Assembly (NCBI RefSeq): GCF_900142675.1
Contig: NZ_FRBS01000002.1
Location: forward strand, 372,001 to 436,000
Reading direction: 5' to 3'
Source of the DNA: Shouchella rhizosphaerae
GTDB taxonomy: Bacteria; Bacillota; Bacilli; Bacillales; Bacillaceae_D
DNA: 64,000 nucleotides
Notes under the pieces: model-generated
The model's database searches: none
Seen by the model: the letters and a program-made list of their open reading frames with translations, nothing else
Told to the model about the DNA's origin: nothing
Program-made: the position numbers and the translations under genes
Part shown: piece by piece, positions 25,374 through 34,252 of the stretch
Layout of the letters: the number at the start of each line of letters is the position of its first letter
Position numbering within the stretch: the first letter of the stretch is position 1

Positions 25374-25777
25374 GTAGTTAAAGTTGGCTAAAAAGGGATC
25401 AGCCCGTCTTGGTAACCAGGCGGGCTGATCCCTTGTTATTTACGGAAAGGCTTCTTTATCCTGATCGTTAACAACAAGCAACTTGCTCAACGTTTTGGCT
25501 GCTTGTTTTTCACCTTCCCTCACGGAAGACACCAACAAAGTTGTCATTCTTTCTCACATATCCTATCACTGTTGGGACAGCAATCTTTAGATCAATTAGT
25601 TGTATTAAACAAGGGAACACTTAAAAGATTAGCTGTTATGAACAATGACTATTTAAATAGCGTTGTTATAATTCAATTTGAATCAACTCCGTTATTGTCG
25701 GCTGGTGCATAGAAATGAAAATAGATTGGAACGAGGCGAAAAGTCGAAATAAACTGAACAAGGAAGAGGGGATCTAG
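25374..25777. other. Intergenic stretch between siderophore and first NMT1-type ABC operon
   Basis: It contains the terminator at 25393-25434 and then about 340 bases without a convincing gene. A TATAAT (25668-25673) with a weak -35 (ATGACT, 25645-25650) may be the promoter of the next operon. A 69-codon open frame at 25503-25712 has no ribosome site and no recognisable sequence. Confidence 0.5.
25393..25434 (+). terminator. Rho-independent terminator after the fused permease gene
   Basis: AAGGGATCAGCCCG and CGGGCTGATCCCTT are perfect 14-base arms around a 14-base loop. The trailing T run is short. Confidence 0.75.
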
Positions 25778-26542
25778 TTGAGTTTAGTGATAAAACAAGT
25801 CAATAAATCGTACCAATCAAATGAAGCAACAAAGCATGTCTTAAAAAACGTAAGCTTTAGTGCAGGAGAAAATGAATTTGTGTGCATACTCGGCCATAGC
25901 GGTTGCGGCAAGTCGACATTGCTTAATTTGATTGCAGGGTTTTCTAGCCAAGACGAGGGAATCATTGAAGTAAACGGAAAGCCAATTGAAGGTCCGAGTA
26001 AGGAACGGGGCGTGGTTTTTCAAGAACATGCTTTATTTCCTTGGTATACCGTGATTGAAAACATTGCACTTGGACCGATTTTGGGAGGACAACCTAAGGC
26101 TAAAGCTTTGGAAATGGCTTTCGAATATTTAGTGCTTGTCGGGTTAGCAGAATGTGCAGATCAATACCCAAGCCAACTGTCAGGCGGGATGAAACAAAGG
26201 GTTGGGATTGCGCGGGCATTAGCGAATAAACCCCGTATTCTATTAATGGATGAACCGTTTGGAGCGCTTGATATTTTGACAAGAGAGACAATGAGAAAAG
26301 AGTTGTTATCGATTTGGATGCAGCTTCAGACGACGGTTCTTTTTGTTACACATAGTATTTCAGAAGCTGTCCATTTAGCTGACCGAATTTTAGTAATGAA
26401 AGATGGGGAGATTAAGGCGAATATTGAAGTCCCATTAAGCCGGCCAAGAGATGAGGAAAGCACCACGTTTTTAAGGATGGCCAAAGATATGCAAGCCTTG
26501 TTGTCGGCAGATAATCAGAAATTGAAGGCATTAGGAGGATGA
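25778..26542 (+). CDS. ABC transporter ATPase (nitrate/sulfonate/NMT1-type), system 1
   Basis: 254 residues from TTG after AGAGGGGAT. Walker A is GHSGCGKST (39-47), Q-loop VVFQEHALFPW, signature LSGG (134-137) and Walker B ILLMDEP (154-160). It belongs to the TauB/SsuB/ThiZ group that powers uptake of small organic anions or heterocycles. It is the first gene of a three-gene cassette (ATPase, permease, binding lipoprotein). Confidence 0.9.
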   Translation: MSLVIKQVNKSYQSNEATKHVLKNVSFSAGENEFVCILGHSGCGKSTLLNLIAGFSSQDEGIIEVNGKPIEGPSKERGVVFQEHALFPWYTVIENIALGPILGGQPKAKALEMAFEYLVLVGLAECADQYPSQLSGGMKQRVGIARALANKPRILLMDEPFGALDILTRETMRKELLSIWMQLQTTVLFVTHSISEAVHLADRILVMKDGEIKANIEVPLSRPRDEESTTFLRMAKDMQALLSADNQKLKALGG

Positions 26543-26546
26543 ATCG

Positions 26547-27416
26547 ATGTCAGCAATGGGAAGTCCGAATATGCAGTCAGCGACCATGAATCATAAAGGC
26601 ATCGCAAAAAGAAAGCACTGGCTCGATCAAGATCGTTTGTTTCGTGGTATGACGGTTATTGGTTTCTTTCTATTATGGCAAGTTGTAGGGATGTTAAATG
26701 TCCAAATGGAGTGGATGAATCCGGCGTTTTTGCCAACGCCAGTGAATGTTCTTGAGGCAGTCTTACATCTCCACAACCAAGGTGTGTTATTCACTCATAT
26801 CTGGTCCAGCACGTGGCGGTTGCTATTAGGTTTTGCACTTGGGGTTGTACTTGCGGTTATGCTCGCTTTTATGATTGTAAAATTTAAGCTTGTACAAAAT
26901 ATAGTCGAGCCATTCCTAAATATGGTTGGCCCAATCCCTCCATTTGCGCTGTTACCGATTTTTATTATTTGGATGGGAGTTGGAGAACTGCCAAAATTGA
27001 CGTTAATTACATATGCAACCGCTATTCCAATGATTGCTTATACTGTTGACGGCATCCGCAATGTCAATCCGCTTTTGATTCGTTCGGCGCTATCGCTTGG
27101 TGCGAACCAATGGCAAGTGTTTAAAAAAGTCATTTTGCCTGCCTCGCTACCGCCAATATTCGTAGGCATGCGTGTCACATTGGCCATTTCTTTTTCAGCG
27201 ATGGTCGTAGCTGAAATGATTGGTTCGTATTCAGGGTTAGGCTATTTGATTATTGATTCGAGAAACTTTTTTCAAATGGATAATATGTTTTTGGCGGCAG
27301 CTTTAATTGGTGTGCTTTATTCGATCTTTGCTTTTATTCTCGGGCAAATGGAAAAGCGGTTGTTTAAGTGGAAGCAAGGCACACAAATCAATGATGCAGT
27401 AACGAAAACGAGGTAA
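26547..27416 (+). CDS. ABC transporter permease (SsuC/TauC/ThiX-type), system 1
   Basis: 289 residues with about six helices after a 40-residue cytoplasmic N-terminus. The EAA-type loop reads RSALSLGANQWQVFKKVILPASLPPIFVG (about 190-218). ATG follows the GGAGG that ends the ATPase gene. It forms the membrane channel of system 1. Confidence 0.9.
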   Translation: MSAMGSPNMQSATMNHKGIAKRKHWLDQDRLFRGMTVIGFFLLWQVVGMLNVQMEWMNPAFLPTPVNVLEAVLHLHNQGVLFTHIWSSTWRLLLGFALGVVLAVMLAFMIVKFKLVQNIVEPFLNMVGPIPPFALLPIFIIWMGVGELPKLTLITYATAIPMIAYTVDGIRNVNPLLIRSALSLGANQWQVFKKVILPASLPPIFVGMRVTLAISFSAMVVAEMIGSYSGLGYLIIDSRNFFQMDNMFLAAALIGVLYSIFAFILGQMEKRLFKWKQGTQINDAVTKTR

Positions 27417-27446
27417 ATGAGTGATGGAAGAGTGGGGGAATCGAGA

Positions 27447-28490
27447 ATGTTGAAAAAGGCAAAGCGGGTATCCAATGGTGCAGGCATAGCGCTCGTAACG
27501 GCAGCGCTATTAAGTGCTTGTGGGAATGGGAATGAACCAGCTGGTGTGGGCACAAATGAATCCAGTGACTTAGAAACAACAGATATAACGTTGTACGGCG
27601 TTGTCGATACACAAGTCTCCGCACAACAGATTGTTGCAGATAAAATGGGTTTTTTTGAAGATGAAGGATTAAATGTAACAAATCAAATTGTTCAATCCGG
27701 ACCAGACATTGGCCCTCTAATTGCTAGCGGGGATGCGCAAGCAAGCTTTGAAACAACCATTACGAATATTACATTAAAGGCTTCCAATGTAGACAATGTT
27801 ATTGTTGCTCCAATGGCGAATATTTCTGGTACACAGGCGGTGATTGCCCACCCCGATTTTGAAGTGGGCAGTGCAAAAGATTTAGAAGGGGCGACAATAG
27901 GGATGGTCCAAGGGGCGGGCGTAACGATTGCCCTGCAAAACATGGCTGATGAACTTGGTGTTGATTTAGATACGGTGAACTTTATTAACATGTCGCCTAC
28001 GGATCAAATTGCCGCGCTGGACAATGGGAACATTGATTTAATGGCAGCTTGGGAGCCGTGGATTACAACAGGAGTAGAACAAGGAGCAACGTTTTTATTT
28101 AGCGGAAACGTTTCAGAACTTCCTGGAGCAGAAGGGGAAGTTGATTGGATGCAGTATTATTCGACGTTCCAGGTGACAGAAGAGTTTTTAGAGGAAAACC
28201 CGAATACCGTCAAAGCCCTTTTGCGCGCTCTTTTGCGAGCAACAGAATATATCAATGAAGATCGAGAAGGCGCGTTAGACATCATGGATGAAGCAATACA
28301 GCATTTGCCACGGGAACAAATTGCCGAGATCATGGAGCGCAACGAGTATTCCATGGATGTAACTGAAGACCTAAAAGAAGGTTCCGACGTGATTGGCGAA
28401 CATTTATTGAATATGGACAGTATTAACCAACAGCCAGAGTTTGAACAATATACGAACTTTAGCTTGCTTGAAGAAGTATTAGCTGAATAA
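27447..28490 (+). CDS. NMT1/NrtA-type substrate-binding lipoprotein, system 1
   Basis: 347 residues starting at the ATG preceded by GGGGG; an earlier ATG at 27417 lacks a site. Lipobox LLSACG near residue 25. The binding domain shows the type II fold of this group: ITLYGVVDTQVSAQQIVADKMGFFEDEGLNVTNQIV, then GPLIASGDAQASFETT, and DLMAAWEPWITTGVEQGATFLFSG, where the AAWEPW segment is shared by sulfonate, taurine and nitrate binders. The ligand is not predictable. No TPP, S-box or purine riboswitch was seen upstream. A terminator follows at once. Confidence 0.85.
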   Translation: MLKKAKRVSNGAGIALVTAALLSACGNGNEPAGVGTNESSDLETTDITLYGVVDTQVSAQQIVADKMGFFEDEGLNVTNQIVQSGPDIGPLIASGDAQASFETTITNITLKASNVDNVIVAPMANISGTQAVIAHPDFEVGSAKDLEGATIGMVQGAGVTIALQNMADELGVDLDTVNFINMSPTDQIAALDNGNIDLMAAWEPWITTGVEQGATFLFSGNVSELPGAEGEVDWMQYYSTFQVTEEFLEENPNTVKALLRALLRATEYINEDREGALDIMDEAIQHLPREQIAEIMERNEYSMDVTEDLKEGSDVIGEHLLNMDSINQQPEFEQYTNFSLLEEVLAE

Positions 28491-28492
28491 GG

Positions 28493-28535
28493 AAAGCCCA
28501 CGCGGACGGATACCTTCCTCTAGCGTGGGCTTTTT
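28493..28535 (+). terminator. Rho-independent terminator after ABC system 1
   Basis: AAAGCCCACGC pairs with GCGTGGGCTTT, followed by TTC; the loop is 19 bases. Confidence 0.8.
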
Positions 28536-28970
28536 CTAAAAAAAGCTGCAGCACCCATCAGTCTATAGCTCATGCCGATGTGCAGCACTCTCACAGTTAG
28601 GTCTAGCGTTTAAGAGAAAATAAAAAGAAACAAAATGGAAAGCGTTTGCGTGATGATGTGCAAACAACAATGATCTGTTCGGCCGTTGCCCCATGCTGAA
28701 AAAGCTGATTTAATCTGTGAAAAAACCTTACACATTTTAGGTAGGATCTACGAATCGGTGATTCCACGAAAAACGCCAATGAAAGGATCGCTGTGCGGTT
28801 TTATTGTTCCACACTAGACATCGAAATACCCCCCTTTTCCAACAAAATGATAGTTAACGATAGATTATTTAGTTAATTTAAACAATGACGCACGCCAGTA
28901 AAAACACTACTATTGCCTATAACAACAGCAAATGCGACATAGTCTTGCATAACAAAAGGGGGCGTTTTGT
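28536..28970. other. Long intergenic region upstream of ABC system 2
   Basis: No gene is supported. It holds a cre-like GGAAAGCGTTTGCG (28637-28650, one mismatch), a small hairpin GAATC-GGT-GATTC (28752-28764), an AT-rich promoter-like stretch near 28850-28885, and on the minus strand a six-codon open frame (28801-28821) behind a G-rich ribosome-like site. The length is unusual beside the compact operons around it and suggests regulation. Confidence 0.4.
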
Positions 28971-29765
28971 TTGGATCGACGAGAAAAAGAACTAGTTGCC
29001 TTTGACCGAGTTGGCAAAATGTACAATAACGGTACGGTTGCTTTACATTCGTTTAATCTCCAGATTAGAAAAGGAGAATTTGTCACTTTTTTAGGGCCGT
29101 CCGGTTGCGGAAAATCTACAGCATTGCGGATGGCGGCAGGGCTTTCCGAACCAACGGATGGAGAAGTAACGGTGTTTGGCCAGTCGCCAAAACAAACAAT
29201 CAAAGAGACCACTAACGTCGCTTTTGTTTTCCAAGAGCCAACGTTGCTGCCGTGGCGTAAAGTCATTGACAACGTCGTGTTGCCTCTTGAACTGAAAGGC
29301 GTGAGTAAAAAAGAAGCGCGCAGCGAAGCACAGCGCGTGCTAGAGATGGTCGGGCTAACCAAACACCTTTATTCGTATCCGCGGCAATTGTCCGGCGGCA
29401 TGCAAATGCGTGTATCGATTGCCCGGGCATTGGCAGCAAAACCGAAATTGTTATTGATGGATGAGCCATTTGCCGCTCTTGATGAAATCACTAGGCAAAA
29501 ATTGCAAGTCGAGTTATTGGAAATTTGGAAAAAAGAAGCCGCGACGATTTTGTTCGTCACACACAATGTGTTTGAAGCTGTCTTTTTGTCTACGAAAATA
29601 GCTGTGCTTTCAAGCAGCCCAGGACGGCTTACAGAAGTGATTGATGTCAACTTGCCAAGCCCTCGGAGGTTGGAAGATCGGACCTCAGAAATCTATAACG
29701 ATTATGTTGAACAAGCGAGTAAGGCACTTGAAGAAGGTTCGAACAAACAGAAGGAGGGAGCCTAA
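28971..29765 (+). CDS. ABC transporter ATPase (NMT1-type), system 2, next to the purine regulon
   Basis: 264 residues from TTG after AAAGGGGGC. Walker A GPSGCGKST (42-50), Q-loop VFQEPTLLPW, signature LSGG (140-143) and Walker B LLLMDEP (160-166). Same ATPase group as system 1 but only moderately alike. The stop overlaps the permease ATG by one base (TAATG), so translation is coupled. Its nearness to pucA suggests supply of a purine-derived or ureide substrate. Confidence 0.9.
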   Translation: MDRREKELVAFDRVGKMYNNGTVALHSFNLQIRKGEFVTFLGPSGCGKSTALRMAAGLSEPTDGEVTVFGQSPKQTIKETTNVAFVFQEPTLLPWRKVIDNVVLPLELKGVSKKEARSEAQRVLEMVGLTKHLYSYPRQLSGGMQMRVSIARALAAKPKLLLMDEPFAALDEITRQKLQVELLEIWKKEAATILFVTHNVFEAVFLSTKIAVLSSSPGRLTEVIDVNLPSPRRLEDRTSEIYNDYVEQASKALEEGSNKQKEGA

Positions 29766-30628
29766 TGCCAACAACGACGATCCAGCAGGCAAAAAAGCCA
29801 GTTGTTTCTAAGCGCTCCCCGCAGCGAAAGCCTCAATTGGCAAGCAATCGTTTTACCCGCTATTTTTTAGGTCCAATTATAGCCTTTATCGTGTTTGTTT
29901 CTACCTGGCAGCTGATTCCGCTTATGCTAGGCATCCCTCACTATATTTTGCCAAAGCCGACAGACGTTGTCGCCTCTGCGGCGAGTCAGTGGCCACTATT
30001 GTCTGAGGCAGTCAGCGTCACTGTCGTCGTTTCTGCTATTGGTTTTTTGCTTAGTGCTGTGATTGGCGTAGGCATTTCGATCTTGCTGGCAAGCTCAAAA
30101 GTGATTGAGCGCAGCATTTACCCATACGCAATTATTTTGCAGACGTTGCCTGTGGTAGCTATTGCCCCCATTATTGTCATTTGGTTTGGAGCTGGTTTTA
30201 ATGCGATTGTCGTTGTCTCGTTTTTAATTGGTTTCTTTCCAATTGTTTCAAATACCCTCATGGGCCTTAATTCGGTCAATAAGCAAATGGACGAGCTATT
30301 TTCTCTTTATAACGCGTCAAAATGGCAGAAAATGTGGAGGCTTCGTGTACCGGCAGCACTGCCGTTTATGATGGCGGGTTTGAAAATCTCTGCTACTTTA
30401 TCGATTGTCGGCGCCATTGTCGGCGAATACGTCGCTGGCGTCGGCGGAGGGAAAGGAGGAATTGGCTACGCGATAACGGTGGCAGCCATTCAAGTGAACA
30501 CGTCCTTTATTTTTGCACTGGCCATTTGCGGCGCTATTCTTGGCATAGGTTTTTATTTGGCAATGAGCCTTTTGTCGAAAGTAGTCCTTGGTTCGTGGCA
30601 TGAATCTTCCATCAAACAAGACCTTTAA
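29765..30628 (+). CDS. ABC transporter permease (NMT1-type), system 2
   Basis: 287 residues; a basic 35-residue N-terminus precedes about six helices. EAA-type loop: ELFSLYNASKWQKMWRLRVPAALPFMMAGLKISATLS (about 178-214). It should form the channel for the system 2 substrate with the preceding ATPase and following lipoprotein. The sequence GAIVGEYVAGVGGGKGGIGY is typical of permeases paired with NMT1/THI5-like binders. Confidence 0.9.
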   Translation: MPTTTIQQAKKPVVSKRSPQRKPQLASNRFTRYFLGPIIAFIVFVSTWQLIPLMLGIPHYILPKPTDVVASAASQWPLLSEAVSVTVVVSAIGFLLSAVIGVGISILLASSKVIERSIYPYAIILQTLPVVAIAPIIVIWFGAGFNAIVVVSFLIGFFPIVSNTLMGLNSVNKQMDELFSLYNASKWQKMWRLRVPAALPFMMAGLKISATLSIVGAIVGEYVAGVGGGKGGIGYAITVAAIQVNTSFIFALAICGAILGIGFYLAMSLLSKVVLGSWHESSIKQDL

Positions 30629-30647
30629 AGAAAGCAGGGAAATCAAC

Positions 30648-31628
30648 ATGGAAAATCGACAAAAACGTTACCGGTTGCTGGCTTTGTCGCTTTTAGGGGC
30701 AGCGGTTTTGAGCGGCTGTGGCGGTGAGGCGACAGGAGATGGGCCAAAAGAAGTGAAGCTAGTCTTAAACTGGTTTCCAAAAGCGCAGATGGGCGGTTTC
30801 TTTGCTGCTCAGTCACAAGCGTATTACGAAGACAACGGCCTTGACGTTGACATTGAACCAGGTGGCCCTGAAGTCTCGGCTATTCAAATGGTGGCGGCAG
30901 GCCAAGCCGAGTTTGGCTTAGCCCATGCTGACCAAATCTTAATCGCAAGGAACCAAGGCATTGAGCTAGTAGCGCTAGCGGCGAGCTTGCAGGAAAGCCC
31001 GCAAGCACTCATGTTCCATGAAGGGCATGGGACGGACAGCTTTGCCGACATCAACGGTCGGACCGCTTATATTGAGCCAGGGATTCCATATTGGGATTAT
31101 TTAAAATCACAATATGACTTAAGCGACGTGACCGAACTTGCTTACAATGGCCAACATGTTAATTTTCTTGAAAATGAAGAAGCGGTGACACAAGCGTTTT
31201 TAACGTCAGAACCGTTTTTTCTTGAACGGGAAGGAATTGGCACAGAGACGTTATTGATTTCAGAGGCTGGCTACAATCCATATAATGTCGTTTTATTTGT
31301 CACTAAAGACTATTTAGATAGCAACAAGGAAACGGTTGAGCGCTTTATGGAAGCGTACACGGCTGGCTGGGACTATTACAAGGACCATGATGAGGAAGTG
31401 AACGAAGTCATCCATGAGGCGAACGAAAACATCGCTTTAGAAGAACTTGCGTATGAAGCAGAAACGCAATTCGAATTTGTCTTTGGGGGCGATGCAAAGG
31501 AGAATGGAGTCGGGTTTATGACAGAAGAACGTTGGGGAGATTTGATCCACCAGCTCGTCGAAATCGGTCAATTGCAGGAAACAGTCGATCCAAATGAAGT
31601 TTTCACGACTGAGTTTTTGCAGCACTAG
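30648..31628 (+). CDS. NMT1/THI5-type substrate-binding lipoprotein, system 2
   Basis: 326 residues from ATG MENRQKRY; the longer open frame reaching into the permease gene is not needed. Lipobox VLSGCG near residue 25. The start of the mature domain, VKLVLNWFPKAQMGGFFAAQSQAYYEDNGLDV, is the hallmark of the NMT1/THI5 group that binds pyrimidine-like heterocycles (for example formylaminopyrimidine in ThiY). The next genes degrade purines and no TPP riboswitch is present, so a purine, pyrimidine or ureide ligand is a reasonable inference. Confidence 0.85.
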   Translation: MENRQKRYRLLALSLLGAAVLSGCGGEATGDGPKEVKLVLNWFPKAQMGGFFAAQSQAYYEDNGLDVDIEPGGPEVSAIQMVAAGQAEFGLAHADQILIARNQGIELVALAASLQESPQALMFHEGHGTDSFADINGRTAYIEPGIPYWDYLKSQYDLSDVTELAYNGQHVNFLENEEAVTQAFLTSEPFFLEREGIGTETLLISEAGYNPYNVVLFVTKDYLDSNKETVERFMEAYTAGWDYYKDHDEEVNEVIHEANENIALEELAYEAETQFEFVFGGDAKENGVGFMTEERWGDLIHQLVEIGQLQETVDPNEVFTTEFLQH

Positions 31629-31685
31629 ATTAGACGGGGAGAAGATCTAACAACTCCATTTGCAAATAGGCCGTGAATGGTTAAA

Positions 31686-31752
31686 CTGATTGGAATCAGA
31701 ATCCAAAAAAGGGGGGATGGTGGCGGTGTTGTTCGCCGGTCTTCTCTTTTTC
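31686..31752. promoter_or_regulatory. Dyad and hairpin in the pucA leader
   Basis: CTGATTGGAATCAG (31686-31699) is a perfect dyad with a GG centre. Further on, GGCG and CGCC (31722-31737) form a small stem followed by TCTTCTCTTTTT, which could be a weak terminator between the ABC genes and pucA. Neither matches the published B. subtilis PucR box well. Confidence 0.35.
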
Positions 31753-31776
31753 GTACAGTGAAGGGGGTGCAGATAA

Positions 31777-32781
31777 ATGGAAAATATGCATGACATCATC
31801 AGTCGGCTAGATAAGACGAACCAACGAACAATGCTGGCAACGATTATCGCTGTTGATGGCTCTGCTTACCGCAAAGAAGGGACAACGATGCTAGTGGAGG
31901 AAGACGGCACTAGAACCGGTCTTTTAAGCGCCGGCTGCCTAGAGGAGGATATTAGCGCCCGCTTTGCCTCTGTCTGGGCGCAAGGGCCTATGGTTGAGCG
32001 CTATAATATGCGCGCCCTTGACGATGCTTCCTGGGGACTAGACGGCAGTGGCTGCAATGGTGTTGTTGATGTGCTATTGCAGCCGGTGAACGATACGTTG
32101 CTTTCATTCCTGCGTAAAACAGGGCAGGCTCTAGCGAGAGGGCAAACGGTAGCGCTTATCCGCAGCGAGGATGTAAGCCAATATCTTTGCCAGACAGAGT
32201 CTGGGGAAATGTTTGGCGTTTGGAATGGGGAGAACCCACAGTTGGCAGGGGTTGAAAAAAGCGGCGTTATTTACAGCACTAACTTAACGAAAAACCTATA
32301 CCTCCAAGTGATACGGCCAAAGCCAAGGCTGTTTGTGTTTGGCGCCCAGGCTGACGCCAAGCCGCTCGTGCAGTTTGCTGCCAAAGTCGGCTTCAGCGTC
32401 CATGTGGTCGATTGGCGCCCCGCTCTCTGTACAAAAACTCATTTTCCTGATGCTGATAAACGTATCATCGGTTTTCCTCATGAAGTCATTCCAACGCTTT
32501 CTTTTAAACAAGACGATGCCGTCCTGCTTATGACCCACCACTTTCAACGGGATCAAGAAATTGTATCCCACTTGCTTGATGTCCATCTTGCCTATTTCGG
32601 CATCCTTGGTTCAAAAGCACGTACGGCTCGTTTGCTAGCAACCGCTCACGTGCCAGAGGGAATCCGCACACCGGTCGGCTTGCCAATCCGAGCGGAAGGG
32701 CCTGAAGAAATTGCGGTTAGCGTTGTCGCCGAATTGATCCAAATGGTAAAAGCAGAACAACGGATACAGGCGCTAACATGA
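31777..32781 (+). CDS. pucA: Xanthine dehydrogenase maturation factor (XdhC family)
   Basis: 334 residues. The N-terminal XdhC/CoxI domain reads LATIIAVDGSAYRKEGTTMLVEEDGTRTGLLSAGCLEEDI with the conserved Gly-Cys-Leu-Glu. A C-terminal Rossmann domain follows (PRLFVFGAQADAKPLVQFAAKVGFSVHVVDWRPAL, then YFGILGSKARTARLL and PEGIRTPVGLPIRAEGPEEIAVSVVAEL). It loads sulfurated molybdenum cofactor into xanthine dehydrogenase. ATG follows AAGGGGGTG. It overlaps pucB by four bases and starts the pucABCDE operon. Confidence 0.95.
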   Translation: MENMHDIISRLDKTNQRTMLATIIAVDGSAYRKEGTTMLVEEDGTRTGLLSAGCLEEDISARFASVWAQGPMVERYNMRALDDASWGLDGSGCNGVVDVLLQPVNDTLLSFLRKTGQALARGQTVALIRSEDVSQYLCQTESGEMFGVWNGENPQLAGVEKSGVIYSTNLTKNLYLQVIRPKPRLFVFGAQADAKPLVQFAAKVGFSVHVVDWRPALCTKTHFPDADKRIIGFPHEVIPTLSFKQDDAVLLMTHHFQRDQEIVSHLLDVHLAYFGILGSKARTARLLATAHVPEGIRTPVGLPIRAEGPEEIAVSVVAELIQMVKAEQRIQALT

Positions 32782-33392
32782 AGACGGTCGCCATCTGCCT
32801 TGCTGCTGGCCAAAGTGCACGAATGGGCGAAAACAAACTAGCGCTGCCCCTTTTGGAAACTACTGTCGGCAGCGCCAGTTTAAAAACGGCACTTGGCACA
32901 GATGTCGCTAAAATCGTCGTCGTTATCGGCGAAAAATACGGGCATACAAGCTGGCTCGACCCGAAACTGCTCGCTGATCGCCGTATCATGCTCGTCTGCT
33001 GCCGAAAAGCGGCAGAAGGCCAAGCGGAATCATTGAAATGTGGACTTGAAGTAGCTGGTGCCCTAGGCGCTTCTGCTGTGCTGATCCTTCTCGCCGACCA
33101 GCCGTTTTTGCCTGCGTCTGTCATAAAAAGCGTGTTGGCTACAGCAAAGAGGAGGCCCGATGCCACGTCAGTCTCCGCCTGCTATAAAGGCAAACAAAGG
33201 CCGCCAGCGTTATTTCGCCAGTCGCTGTTTGTAAAGCTGCATGCCCTTGCTGGCGACGAAGGTGCAAGGGCGGTTTTGCGCAAGGACAAAAGCAGCCTGG
33301 CTGTCCCTGTTGCTGTTGCGTCTGCGTTTTTCGATATTGATACAAAGGAGGATTATCAATGGGCTTGCCGCCATTTGCAGAAGTGGAAATGA
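32778..33392 (+). CDS. pucB: Molybdenum cofactor nucleotidyltransferase (MobA/MocA-like)
   Basis: 204 residues. The nucleotidyltransferase signature ICLAAGQSARMGENKLALPLL (residues 4-24) and LADQPFLPASVIKSVL near residue 100 are clear. It probably converts Mo-molybdopterin into the dinucleotide form required by the xanthine dehydrogenase encoded next. Its ATG overlaps the end of pucA and its 3' end overlaps the pucC start by 34 bases. Confidence 0.9.
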   Translation: MKTVAICLAAGQSARMGENKLALPLLETTVGSASLKTALGTDVAKIVVVIGEKYGHTSWLDPKLLADRRIMLVCCRKAAEGQAESLKCGLEVAGALGASAVLILLADQPFLPASVIKSVLATAKRRPDATSVSACYKGKQRPPALFRQSLFVKLHALAGDEGARAVLRKDKSSLAVPVAVASAFFDIDTKEDYQWACRHLQKWK

Positions 33393-34252
33393 ACCAGTAT
33401 CCGCCTGTGTCTATGCCAACGACAGTCGAGCAAGCATGGGCGGAGGCGCAAAAGCCAGGCTCGACCTTCGTCGCGGGTGGAACGATTGTACAAATGCGGA
33501 GGGAACAAGGATTTGACATGGGCAACCGCTTTGTTTCTTTAGAGCAAATCCGTCGTTTGAAAACAATGATAGAGACCGATACCGCTATCTATATTGGTGC
33601 TTTTGCGACGCTAGCCGAATGTTTGAATAGCAAGATGGTCGCACAAGAACAGCCCCTGCTAGTGCAGGCGCTTGCTTCTATTGGCGCTCCTGCGGTGCGA
33701 AATCGCGCTACACTTGGGGGCAACATCGTATACGGCAAAGGCGATTCCATTCCAGCGCTGCTTGTGCTGGAAGCGAACGTCGTTTTATATCACGATGGAT
33801 TGGCGACGATGCCATTGTCGGAATGGCTTCAGCAAAAGCCAAACGCCCTTTTAACAGAAGTGGAGATTGGCAAATGGCCAGACATGACGCAACGTTTCTG
33901 GCTATATGAAAAGGTCGGGCGCCGTGAAACATTTACGGCATCATTAGTGACGGTTGCTGGCGTTGCAGTCCTTGATAACGATCAAACCATTAAAGAACTG
34001 AAGTTAGCCGTCGGTGGCGGAGAAATGGTGCCGCACCGACTGCTTGAGATAGAACAGCGCCTTATCGGGAAGCCACTTACGAATGAGTTGCTTGCCGACG
34101 TCTACCAGTTTATTAAGCAAACGGGCACACTTGTTGGCACGCCCTTTGCGACGGAAACGTATTTGCGGATGGTGCTCGCAAACCAGATTGTCTCGTTCGT
34201 CGATGGCTTGAGAGGGGGAAGAGGAGATGGAAAAACGAACGATTCGTTATGA
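33359..34252 (+). CDS. pucC: Xanthine dehydrogenase FAD-binding subunit
   Basis: 297 residues. AAGGAGG at 33346-33352 fixes the start at ATG 33359, inside pucB. FAD-binding motifs of the CO/xanthine dehydrogenase medium subunit are FVAGGTIVQMRR (near residue 38) and IGAPAVRNRATLGGNI (near 109). It carries electrons from the iron-sulfur subunit to NAD. It overlaps pucD by 26 bases. Confidence 0.95.
   Translation: MGLPPFAEVEMNQYPPVSMPTTVEQAWAEAQKPGSTFVAGGTIVQMRREQGFDMGNRFVSLEQIRRLKTMIETDTAIYIGAFATLAECLNSKMVAQEQPLLVQALASIGAPAVRNRATLGGNIVYGKGDSIPALLVLEANVVLYHDGLATMPLSEWLQQKPNALLTEVEIGKWPDMTQRFWLYEKVGRRETFTASLVTVAGVAVLDNDQTIKELKLAVGGGEMVPHRLLEIEQRLIGKPLTNELLADVYQFIKQTGTLVGTPFATETYLRMVLANQIVSFVDGLRGGRGDGKTNDSL

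Noticed and set aside
25503-25712. 69-codon open frame between the siderophore and ABC operons
   Set aside because: No ribosome site, no recognisable sequence, and it lies in a probable promoter region.
28637-28650. cre box upstream of ABC system 2
   Set aside because: GGAAAGCGTTTGCG has a mismatch at the important first T and lies over 300 bases before the gene, so it is mentioned only as cre-like.
26000-31700. Thiamine-type (ThiXYZ) identity with TPP riboswitch for the two NMT1-like ABC systems
   Set aside because: The binding proteins resemble ThiY, but I saw no CTGAGA-containing TPP aptamer upstream of either operon, and no thiamine genes are nearby.
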